Shown here: in pieces, positions 1 to 6,653 of the stretch
How the letters are laid out: each line of letters begins with the position of its first letter
Position numbering within the stretch: the first letter of the stretch is position 1
From: Acidobacteriota bacterium
Lineage (GTDB): Bacteria > Acidobacteriota > Terriglobia > Bryobacterales > Bryobacteraceae
DNA length: 10,670 nt
Assembly: GCA_023380575.1 (NCBI GenBank)
Contig: JAMCRM010000008.1
Coordinates: forward strand, 1-10,670
Direction of reading: 5' to 3'
Program-made: the position numbers and the translations under genes
Notes under the pieces: model-generated
What the model saw: the letters and a program-made list of their open reading frames with translations, nothing else
Databases searched by the model: none
Told to the model about the DNA's origin: nothing

Positions 1-1235
1 AGCCTTGGAGCAGCGCCACCACTAAAGCCCTGGTAGCGGGCCGCTATGAAGACACAGCGCGCACCTCCGGTGTTGCCACGGTGGTGCCCACCGCGGCTTT
101 CCGTTCTTCCAACGCGTATGTCCGTCCCAATGCCGAATATGTCGTCCTGCTCTACGGAGCCGTCTGGGCGGCGCCGCGTCATACGTTTGCCACGGTGCTG
201 GAGCGCCCCTTGGACGGGGTCGGCTCATTCCAGTTCAGTTGGTACGTCTGCGCGGGCGCTTTCGACCAGGCGCGCGCCTTCGCGGATAAGCAGCCCGCTA
301 TGCAGGGTGACGTGCTGCCGCGCATGGCGAGTGCGCCCGCTCCGGCCATCCCGACGCATAACCTGGTGGCGGTCCCGGCCGCCTGTCAGGTGACCGAGTA
401 CAAGATGCAGCCCAACCAGCCCGAGCAGGCGGTCATTCTCAAGGACCCGGCCGGCGAGCAGACCGTGCTCTTCGATGTCACTCAGGGCGGCGCCATCGTG
501 TCGCACAAATACAAGGGCCAGGAGAGCGTCTGGGGGTACAACGGCGGCGGCCTCCTTCAGATGGCCTTCCACAACGGCATGACCCGCGGCCCCTGGAGCG
601 GCGATTACAACCCCACGCAGGCCGGCGATGGTTCGGCCATGTCGCCAGTGACGGGCATTGCGTGCGAGGGGACTTCGGCGGTTAACATCCTCACCATGAT
701 GCTGGATTTCAATCACAACAATGCCTTCTACGACAGGCCGCTGATCGCGGTGTGGGGAGGCCGCGTGAACGACATGGTGCCGCTGAGTTTCTTCTCTCCC
801 TACACGCTGGAAACGCGTGCCCGATGGGTCCCCAACCCCAGCGGCGAGCCCAAGTACTACCTCAAGATGGAGGAGCGCCTGGTGCACATCGCGGACGAGA
901 AGATCGGCAATTTCGGCTTCGATTTCGCTTACTACGCGGATTGGGGACTCGGCATTCAGGCGGTCAGCCCCGCGGAAGGAAAACAGGCCAATTACGTGGC
1001 GGGCGGGTTCTACAAGGATGATGCCCACACCGTCGGGATGGCTGTCGGCATGCCCAGCAGCAATTTCCCCGGAAAGAGGGTAGGCGGGGGCGGCACCACT
1101 GAGCCGATGTGGCGCAACCACAGCTTCCATCTGGGTGCCACCGATACCGTGGACGGAATCACCTCGAAAGAATTCGTCTGGTACATCATGGCGGGACCGT
1201 GGAAGAACGCGGAAGCGTTTGCGAAGAAGTTCTGA
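1..1235 (+). CDS. Unrecognised protein, 5'-truncated, with a repeated C-terminal domain motif
   Basis: The reading frame is open from the first full codon at position 3 to TGA at 1233-1235, so the start lies left of the window; the GTG at 81 is only an internal candidate. About 410 residues are visible. I do not recognise the family. Two similar units can be seen. The first ends at 180-290 and the second at 1119-1232, both with the pattern H-x-F, then DG, then F-x-WY-x2-AG, then A-x-AFA-x-K. An Ala/Pro-rich linker lies around 325-390. The second unit opens with a GGAIVSHKYKGQ stretch followed by many Trp, Tyr and Gly residues, which suggests a beta-sandwich, perhaps carbohydrate-associated or mutarotase-like; that is inference. 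No membrane span is visible and a signal peptide would be outside the window. It converges on the receptor gene and the two share a terminator. Confidence is high that it codes, low for function. Confidence 0.8.
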   Translation, partial: PWSSATTKALVAGRYEDTARTSGVATVVPTAAFRSSNAYVRPNAEYVVLLYGAVWAAPRHTFATVLERPLDGVGSFQFSWYVCAGAFDQARAFADKQPAMQGDVLPRMASAPAPAIPTHNLVAVPAACQVTEYKMQPNQPEQAVILKDPAGEQTVLFDVTQGGAIVSHKYKGQESVWGYNGGGLLQMAFHNGMTRGPWSGDYNPTQAGDGSAMSPVTGIACEGTSAVNILTMMLDFNHNNAFYDRPLIAVWGGRVNDMVPLSFFSPYTLETRARWVPNPSGEPKYYLKMEERLVHIADEKIGNFGFDFAYYADWGLGIQAVSPAEGKQANYVAGGFYKDDAHTVGMAVGMPSSNFPGKRVGGGGTTEPMWRNHSFHLGATDTVDGITSKEFVWYIMAGPWKNAEAFAKKF

Positions 1236-1249
1236 CCCCTCCACACACA

Positions 1250-1286
1250 AAAAATGGCTGCCGTCCGAACGACGGCAGCCATTTTT
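1250..1286. terminator. Bidirectional Rho-independent terminator
   Basis: A perfect 16-bp inverted repeat (1250-1265 with 1271-1286) encloses a 5-base loop, CGAAC. Its G+C-rich core is bounded by A on one side and T on the other, so either strand reads a hairpin ending in a U tract. It lies 14 bases after the stop of the left-hand gene and 23 bases after the stop of the receptor gene, so it can end both convergent transcripts. Confidence 0.92.
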
Positions 1287-1309
1287 CCTAAGTTGAGATC
1301 AACAGCGAT

Positions 1310-4300
1310 TTAGAAGTCCAGCCGCGCACCGATCTGCATGGTACGGTTGCCGTTCGGGTTGCCGGTGATGTACCCGAAATTCGGGCTGGTCAGGCTGGTA
1401 ACCGGATTGGCCAGGGTCTGGCGGTTAAACGCGTTCAGGAAGTCCGCGCGAAGCTGGGCCGCCCATTTCTCCTTGAAGCGGAAGTACTTCTTCAGGCCCA
1501 AGTCTTCGTTGCGCGTCCCCCAGCCGCGGAAATTCGCGTTGCGGATGGCGGAATAGCCCAACGACAACGGTGTCGGGGCGCTGACCATGGAAGTATCGAA
1601 GTACTTGTTGGCAGCCGGGTTATTCAGCCGGGTGGCGTAGTCGAAGGTCTGCTTGTCCGGGGTGTACTGGATCTGCCCATCCTTGAGGTTCGGCCGCGGG
1701 GTTCCGCCGTTCCAGCCGGTGATGCCGGCTATGCCGCCGAAGGTCAACGGCATACCACTGAAATAGTTGAGCACGCCGGAAACTTCCCAGCCGCCCACTA
1801 CCCAATCCAGGAACTTGGGCATGCCCTTGCCGAACGCCCGGGTGCGCCCTACGGGTAATTCGTACTGGAAAAAGATCTTGAGCCGGTTCGGAACATCGAA
1901 GCTGGCCAAGCCTTTTTCCAGCGACCTGTTGTAGTAGTCGAGCGACCCGCCCTCGGTGTTGTTCAGGCTCTTCGCCCAGACCCAGTCGGCATAGACCGAA
2001 AGGCCCTGGTGCAACTGCCGGTTCACCGTCACGTTCAGGGAGTTGTAGTTGGACATCCCTTCGGGAGGCGCGGTAACCCCGATGGTATTGTTGGCGCGAA
2101 TCTGCGGGTACTGCCGCAGAGCGCTGTTGACCGTACCCACGAAACCCGGGTAAGGATAGGGCACGCCATACCTGGCGGCGTCCGCGGCGTTATTGACGTT
2201 TTTCGGCAGATTCGCTCCGTACTGTTGGACGACGGAAACCGGCGTCTGGTTGGGGCGCATGAAACCGCCGCGCAGCTTGGTGGCCTTGTTGCCGATGTAG
2301 CCCACATCGAGCAGGATCTTGCCTGGCAACTGCTTCTGGATATTCAAGTTCCACTGCTGGATGTAAGGCGCAGTGCCGTAGCGCGGGTCCACCATGGTGG
2401 CACCCCCTACCGTATCCGCGTAGGAGGGATTGCGCGTAGGCGCTACGTAGCGATTCTGGGGGATGCCCTGGTCCCAGTTGAAGATGCCCGTCCATGGGTG
2501 GACGGGGTCGGCGGCGAGGTCGAACGTGCCCGCTCCCATGATATCCGGACCGAGGTTAACGTCATCCCCCACGTATGTGACCGTGTAAGCGCCGCGGACC
2601 GTGAAGTCCTTCATGGCCTGCCAGGCGAAGCCGATGCGCGGGCCGAAGTTGTTGAAGTCCCGCTTACCGAAGGTCCTGCTGCCGGTGCAGACCGGACAGG
2701 TGCCGGCGAATGTATAGGCGCCTTTCAGCCCCAGGTTCAGGTAGGGGTCGGTCACCGTCGGATTCCAACTGGACTGGCGGTCGTGCGCTTCGAAGCTTAG
2801 AGGGTTGTAGTCATAGCGCATGCCCAGGTTCAGGGTCAGCCGCGGGGTGACCTTGAAATCGTCCTGGAAGAACGCCGCGTGGTAGAGGTAATGCGGCGTG
2901 TTGGGGGCGGCTGGGAAGTTTCCGGCGTGCTCAACTATTTCAGTGGTATGCCGTTGACCTTCGGCGGCATAGCCGGCATCACCGGCTGGAACGGCGGAAC
3001 CCCGCGAACCGCTGTAGACGTCCCCCAGCAGGAACGACGCAAACGAATAGCCCGTGTACTGCGAATTTGTGGCGACGTTCGGAATGTTGGTGGTGGCGTT
3101 GGTGAAGTTCAGGGTCAAACCCGAATTGCTGGCGGCGTAGCGAATGGTCCGGAAGTAATTCTGGTTTTCGTAGCCCGCTTTGAAGAAGTGGCGGCCCTTG
3201 GAGAAGCTGATGGTGTCGTTATAGCCCCACAGATAAGCCGAAGCCACGTAGGCATTGAAAGGTATCGGGTAGGCGAGACTGTAGATCGGTCCACCACCCC
3301 AATTGAGTTGCGGGAAGTTGTTCAGGCTGACACCCTTCAGCCCGTACGTGGCGGCGCCGTCCGTGCCCGTGTTCATGTCGCCCGGGGGATTGACGTTCTT
3401 ATTCCAGAAGCCTGCCAAGTGGTTGTAAATGCGGGGGGATATGGTCCAGTCTTCAGAGATGCGCCCGCGCCAGGTGTGCATGTTCTGGTAGAAATCCTGC
3501 GCCCACGGGCCACCGTTGGAAGTGTTGTAGTCCCACAGGCCGCCGCTGCGCGGTTCCACCACCGGCCGCTTGTTGAAATCGAAGCCGCCGGAAAGCTTGT
3601 GCCTGTCGGAAATGATCTGGTCCAGCTTGACATCGTACTGGGTCTGGCTGAAGTCCGAAATCTGGGCGACGCCTGAATCGCGCAGCGCCGGCCAGTTGGC
3701 GTTCTGTTGCAGCGGCACTAATCCGGTTCTGGGGTCCTTATACGTCGGCAGATAGCGCGGCACCCCGACCTTCATAACGTTCTTCGAAACGGTGCTGAAG
3801 CGGGATTGCGGGATTTGGTTCCCCACGAACGGGTCGGCTACATAACGGCCGTCGGGTAACATCCGGACGGTCGTGGGATCGTAAATCATCCCTTGGACAA
3901 TGTCGCGTCCCAGGGCATCCGTGCCGACTTTCTTGTTGTTAAGACCGCTCACGGGGTCTACCATCAGGCGGCTGAAATCGCCTTTCCAGAACTCCTCCAG
4001 CGGGTAAGCCCGGTTGGGCGGCCCGTTGCTAAACAGGTGCTGCCTGTACTTCTCATAAGTGAAGTAAAAGAAGGTCTTGTTCTTGCCGTTGTAGATTTTG
4101 GGAAGGACCACCGGTCCGCCGAAGCTGAAGGCGTAATTCCACTTACGGTCGGGGTCGCGTGCCCGGCCGAAGTAGTTGTTCACAAAAGTGTTGGCATCCA
4201 GAACCTCATTCTTGATAGCGCCGTAGGCCGAGCCGTGGATTTCGTTCGTGCCGGACTTGAACGAATAGCTCAGCACCCCCTGGGCGATGCGGCCATATTC

Positions 4301-4972
4301 GGCCGTATATCCGGCGGTCAGGACCTGAAACTCGCCAACTGCCTCGAGCGATGGCGAAGACTCCGTGATAATACCACCATTCTGCGCACCACCTGGCGTG
4401 CCGTCCAACAGGGTCAACTTGGTGGACGAAGAGTTCATGCCATTGATATAGCTGGTCTGAGGGGTGCCCGAAACTCCGGGGAGCAGGCTGTAGATCCAGC
4501 CTTCGATGGTGCGGGCGCGGTCGTTGTCGGTGAACGTATGGGGTACGTTGCGCACCTGTTCGTTCGCCATAGTGGACTGCACGCGAGGTGTCTCGGTCTC
4601 CACCCGGGAAAGTTCAGCGGTTACCTGCACGGATTCCGTCACCGCGCCGAGTTCCATGGTGACGTCCACGCGCAGTACCTGGCCCATCTCCAGCGCGATA
4701 TTGCTGCGTTCGAGTTTCTTGAACCCAGAAGCCTCAAATTCGATCTTATAGGCGCCGATCGGTAGGTTCGGGACATTGTAGGTGCCCGTCTCTGTGGTAG
4801 TTGCCTTAAACACGGAGTTGGTTGCCGTGTTCGTAATGGTTAGCTGTGTATTTGGAACCACCGCGCCGGTGGAATCCGTTACGATCCCGGTGAGCGTGCC
4901 GCGGTCGCGCTGCCCGAAGCACATACTCGTAAACACGAGTAGTGCCAGAATCAGCCAAAGCGTTGGCTTCAA
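1310..4972 (-). CDS. TonB-dependent outer-membrane receptor, Oar-like, with carboxypeptidase-regulatory-like N-terminal domain
   Basis: This 1220-residue outer-membrane active transporter probably imports oligosaccharides. Residues 1-20 are a signal peptide. Residues 22-105 form the CarboxypepD_reg-like fold (GTLTGIVTDSTGAVVPN, then GTYNVPNLPIGAYKIE). Residues 110-250 are the plug, with INGMNSSSTKLTLLDGTP at about 177-194 and the typical TAGYTAEYGRIAQGV stretch. The rest is a long beta-barrel with QDDFKVTPRLTLNLGMRYDY in the middle, ending in an aromatic C-terminal residue (ARLDF) as outer-membrane barrels do. The start is TTG at 4972-4970, supported by AAGGAGG 8 bases upstream. Residues 656-690 are odd: they are the antisense reading of a perfect inverted copy of the DNA for residues 1059-1093. 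The segment reads openly but is unlike the usual short linker before QDDF in this family. The adjacent hydrolases suggest a pectin- or rhamnose-related substrate; that is inference. Confidence 0.93.
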   Translation of the reverse strand: MKPTLWLILALLVFTSMCFGQRDRGTLTGIVTDSTGAVVPNTQLTITNTATNSVFKATTTETGTYNVPNLPIGAYKIEFEASGFKKLERSNIALEMGQVLRVDVTMELGAVTESVQVTAELSRVETETPRVQSTMANEQVRNVPHTFTDNDRARTIEGWIYSLLPGVSGTPQTSYINGMNSSSTKLTLLDGTPGGAQNGGIITESSPSLEAVGEFQVLTAGYTAEYGRIAQGVLSYSFKSGTNEIHGSAYGAIKNEVLDANTFVNNYFGRARDPDRKWNYAFSFGGPVVLPKIYNGKNKTFFYFTYEKYRQHLFSNGPPNRAYPLEEFWKGDFSRLMVDPVSGLNNKKVGTDALGRDIVQGMIYDPTTVRMLPDGRYVADPFVGNQIPQSRFSTVSKNVMKVGVPRYLPTYKDPRTGLVPLQQNANWPALRDSGVAQISDFSQTQYDVKLDQIISDRHKLSGGFDFNKRPVVEPRSGGLWDYNTSNGGPWAQDFYQNMHTWRGRISEDWTISPRIYNHLAGFWNKNVNPPGDMNTGTDGAATYGLKGVSLNNFPQLNWGGGPIYSLAYPIPFNAYVASAYLWGYNDTISFSKGRHFFKAGYENQNYFRTIRYAASNSGLTLNFTNATTNIPNVATNSQYTGYSFASFLLGDVYSGSRGSAVPAGDAGYAAEGQRHTTEIVEHAGNFPAAPNTPHYLYHAAFFQDDFKVTPRLTLNLGMRYDYNPLSFEAHDRQSSWNPTVTDPYLNLGLKGAYTFAGTCPVCTGSRTFGKRDFNNFGPRIGFAWQAMKDFTVRGAYTVTYVGDDVNLGPDIMGAGTFDLAADPVHPWTGIFNWDQGIPQNRYVAPTRNPSYADTVGGATMVDPRYGTAPYIQQWNLNIQKQLPGKILLDVGYIGNKATKLRGGFMRPNQTPVSVVQQYGANLPKNVNNAADAARYGVPYPYPGFVGTVNSALRQYPQIRANNTIGVTAPPEGMSNYNSLNVTVNRQLHQGLSVYADWVWAKSLNNTEGGSLDYYNRSLEKGLASFDVPNRLKIFFQYELPVGRTRAFGKGMPKFLDWVVGGWEVSGVLNYFSGMPLTFGGIAGITGWNGGTPRPNLKDGQIQYTPDKQTFDYATRLNNPAANKYFDTSMVSAPTPLSLGYSAIRNANFRGWGTRNEDLGLKKYFRFKEKWAAQLRADFLNAFNRQTLANPVTSLTSPNFGYITGNPNGNRTMQIGARLDF
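1695..1796 (-). repeat. 102-bp inverted repeat, source copy within the receptor gene
   Basis: On the minus strand this stretch encodes a conserved late-barrel segment of the receptor (residues 1059-1093, WEVSGVLNYFSGMPLTFGG), a motif typical of Acidobacteria receptors. It is therefore taken as the original copy. Its reverse complement is identical over 102 bases to 2905-3006. Identity stops sharply on both sides. Confidence 0.97.
2905..3006 (+). repeat. 102-bp inverted repeat, inverted copy within the same gene
   Basis: The plus strand here spells the same bases as the minus strand of 1796-1695 with no mismatch. The receptor reads it in antisense, giving residues 656-690 (for example AGYAAEGQRHTTEIVEH). 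The copy is exactly 34 codons long and the antisense frame has no stop, so the receptor frame is kept. The space between the copies is 1108 bp. This explains why a plus-strand frame here translates into recognisable receptor protein; it is not a separate gene. Confidence 0.97.
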
Positions 4973-4980
4973 GACAAAAG

Positions 4981-4987
4981 CCTCCTT
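4981..4987 (-). promoter_or_regulatory. Ribosome binding site fixing the TTG start of the receptor
   Basis: On the minus strand AAGGAGG lies 8 bases before TTG at 4972. It is an almost complete Shine-Dalgarno match, and the frame from this TTG begins with a good signal peptide. No in-frame ATG competes nearby. Confidence 0.85.
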
Positions 4988-5014
4988 AAGACCTTTAATA
5001 CTGACTGGGGTGGA

Positions 5015-5043
5015 ATTGTATCACATTCGGGAAGGCGGCACAA
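5015..5043 (-). promoter_or_regulatory. Candidate promoter of the receptor gene
   Basis: On the minus strand a TACAAT (5020-5015) resembles a sigma-70 -10 box. A weak TTGTGC (5043-5038) lies 17 bases upstream at the -35 position. The predicted start near 5008 would give a leader of about 36 bases containing the Shine-Dalgarno. The -35 match is only 3 of 6 and overlaps the T tract of the upstream terminator, so this is a suggestion. Confidence 0.4.
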
Positions 5044-5080
5044 AAAAAAAGTGGCTGCCCCCCGAATGGCGGCAGCCACT
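5042..5080 (-). terminator. Rho-independent terminator of the GH28-type gene
   Basis: A 10-bp stem (5080-5071 with 5059-5050) is followed on the minus strand by a run of nine T (5050-5042). It begins 27 bases after the stop of the beta-helix hydrolase gene. The hairpin should largely separate that gene's transcript from the receptor gene downstream, unless readthrough occurs. Its core is very similar to the terminator at 1250-1286. Confidence 0.88.
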
Positions 5081-5107
5081 CAATAATTGGCAAGCGGAGT
5101 GGCAGTA

Positions 5108-6598
5108 TCAGCGGCCATTTATTACAAATTTGACATTATCCACGTGGCTGCCAACCCTGAGGTGGGCATCCGCGGCGCTGGTGATGGGACGCCCGTTCAC
5201 CTTCAGGTTCTCGATGCGAATGTCGCGAACGTCGTGCTCGGCGTCGAGACCCGTGAAAGATGAAGGCATCGTCGGCTTGCCGGTTACCGAAACATCCCTA
5301 AATAGAACGTTGCGCACCGTGCCCCGCTTTGTATCCCGTGACCACATGGTTTTGTTGATGATAATCACGAACAGGTCCGGCACGTACCCGTCCTTGGGAT
5401 TGTATTTCTCGTCGCGCGTCTTCTGAATGAGCGGCTCCAGATTGACATCGTCCACCTCCACGCGGATATTTTCAAAGCGGATGTCATGCACTGCCGCCCG
5501 GTCGCCGTGCTGGATGTCCATGGCGATGTGGGTGGTCCGGATGATATCGATATCGCGGAACTCCACGTCCGTGATTTCCGGAGCTACCGTTTCAGCCCCG
5601 AGTTCCAGAGCGCGTCCCCAGTCGCACCAGATCACCAGCCCGCTGGCGCGCACGTTGCGCACCGGCCGGTCCTCGAAACTGTCGCGGCGGGACCGCAGGC
5701 CCTTTATCACGATGCTGTCGTCGAAGGAGCGTACAAAGGAATCTCGAATGGTGACGTTCTGGCTATTGCAGATATCGATGCCGTCGGCGTTGTAGCGCCA
5801 CAGCCCCACCAGTTTGACGCGCGAGATGTCCAGGTCACGGCAACCGAAGGCGCTCAGACACCACACATCAGGGTCCCGCAGGATGACGCCTTCCACCTTC
5901 ACGCCTGAGCTATCCGCCAACCGGATACACCCGCCCCCCTTGCCGCGTTCGAACTCACTGGTGTCGATGATGCCGCGGCCGAGAATGCGCACATTCGAAA
6001 CGCCGCGGCCGTCGATGGCCGCATATACCACGGCGCCTCCGGCAATATAGACGGTCTGGCCGCTTTTCAGGCTGATCTTTCCCGGCCGGTGGACGCCCGG
6101 GCCGAAATAGAGCACGTTGGCATCGCTCGCCTTGAAAATTTCGGTTTCCGGCGGGTCGGCGAACAGGTGCAGGGCGTGATGGGTGCCGTCGAGTTCCAGC
6201 GTCAGTTGCCCGGGCCTATCCAGCCGGAAGCGGATGCGGCGCCCGCTGACCGAAGGTTTAATGCGCCGCGAGGAGGGCCGCACCGCCACCGAGCGAAACG
6301 GCCGCTGGGAGACCACCTCCACCGTGACCGGGCCGGACATGCCCCAATAGGCGAAACCAGCCATTTCTGTCTGATCCATGGGCCTCTGATAGCCCGGCCA
6401 GACCTGGTCGAAGGGCATGGCGGAAACGCGCGCGGAGTAGACCGGCACGGACTTTCCATCCACCCTGACCGTGTAGTCCTCATAGAGCTTTTCGCCTGCC
6501 GGGGCCGGCCACACGGTCACGGCATCCTTACCGGGGCACGGGCCGAAAGCGGCAGTGAGCAGCAATGCGGCAAAGGCAGTGTTCCTGAGCATAGCCAT
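5108..6598 (-). CDS. Secreted GH28-type right-handed beta-helix glycoside hydrolase (polygalacturonase-like)
   Basis: This 496-residue exported enzyme probably hydrolyses pectin-type or another acidic or branched polysaccharide. Residues 1-24 are a signal peptide. Residues 25-150 form an N-terminal beta domain. YFGPGVHRPGKISLKSGQTV at about 164-183 starts the parallel beta-helix. The catalytic-like region is NADGID (270-275) followed by FDDSIVIKG (292-300), matching the NTDG and DD aspartates of GH28; D272, D293 and D294 are the candidates. The usual third GH28 motif, GHG, is not seen: the equivalent position reads CDWGRALELG (325-334). That may point to a divergent GH28 subgroup or a GH49-like enzyme, which relies on three aspartates. 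The second ATG (6592) is a possible alternative start. No Shine-Dalgarno precedes either. The gene is divergent from the rhamnosidase. Fold confidence is high, substrate low. Confidence 0.87.
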   Translation of the reverse strand: MAMLRNTAFAALLLTAAFGPCPGKDAVTVWPAPAGEKLYEDYTVRVDGKSVPVYSARVSAMPFDQVWPGYQRPMDQTEMAGFAYWGMSGPVTVEVVSQRPFRSVAVRPSSRRIKPSVSGRRIRFRLDRPGQLTLELDGTHHALHLFADPPETEIFKASDANVLYFGPGVHRPGKISLKSGQTVYIAGGAVVYAAIDGRGVSNVRILGRGIIDTSEFERGKGGGCIRLADSSGVKVEGVILRDPDVWCLSAFGCRDLDISRVKLVGLWRYNADGIDICNSQNVTIRDSFVRSFDDSIVIKGLRSRRDSFEDRPVRNVRASGLVIWCDWGRALELGAETVAPEITDVEFRDIDIIRTTHIAMDIQHGDRAAVHDIRFENIRVEVDDVNLEPLIQKTRDEKYNPKDGYVPDLFVIIINKTMWSRDTKRGTVRNVLFRDVSVTGKPTMPSSFTGLDAEHDVRDIRIENLKVNGRPITSAADAHLRVGSHVDNVKFVINGR

Positions 6599-6653
6599 AG
6601 CGGCGCCAGTATATCACCACTCGGCATATGTTAAATTTGCCCTAGGTCATCCT
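6599..6653. promoter_or_regulatory. 55-bp divergent intergenic region
   Basis: This short A+T-richer stretch separates the two divergently transcribed hydrolase genes and must hold or overlap both promoters. For the plus strand only poor -10-like bases (around 6627-6637, TATGTTAAATT) are visible, and AGG at 6644-6646 is at best a weak ribosome binding site for the rhamnosidase. I see no clear operator palindrome. The close divergent arrangement suggests shared regulation, which is inference. Confidence 0.45.
6608..6613 (-). promoter_or_regulatory. Candidate extended -10 promoter of the GH28-type gene
   Basis: On the minus strand TGATATACT gives a TATACT hexamer preceded by the TG of an extended -10 element. 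The predicted transcription start is near 6601, only about 3 bases before the ATG at 6598, and no clear -35 box is visible. This matches the absence of a Shine-Dalgarno and suggests a leaderless or nearly leaderless mRNA. Confidence 0.4.

Noticed and set aside
225..1250. Minus-strand open frame of 341 codons opposite the left-hand gene
   Set aside because: Its translation has low-complexity, His- and Arg-rich composition. The plus frame has the domain repeat, runs off the window edge and ends properly before a terminator.
2879..3676. Plus-strand 265-codon frame whose N-terminal part looks like a piece of a TonB-dependent receptor
   Set aside because: The recognisable part is exactly the inverted 102-bp copy; the rest is the antisense shadow of the receptor gene. 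It is evidence for the inverted repeat, not for a second gene.
3893..4765. Plus-strand 290-codon frame
   Set aside because: It is antisense to the plug and N-terminal domains of the receptor, with no start context or domain of its own.
1250..5080. The two similar hairpins as a CRISPR array or mobile-element ends
   Set aside because: There are only two copies, in direct orientation, each placed as a terminator just after a stop codon. No spacer pattern, transposase or target-site duplication is visible.
6555..6653. Upstream start for the rhamnosidase
   Set aside because: It would begin inside the divergent hydrolase gene and put 33 residues before a good signal peptide; ATG 6654 fits better.
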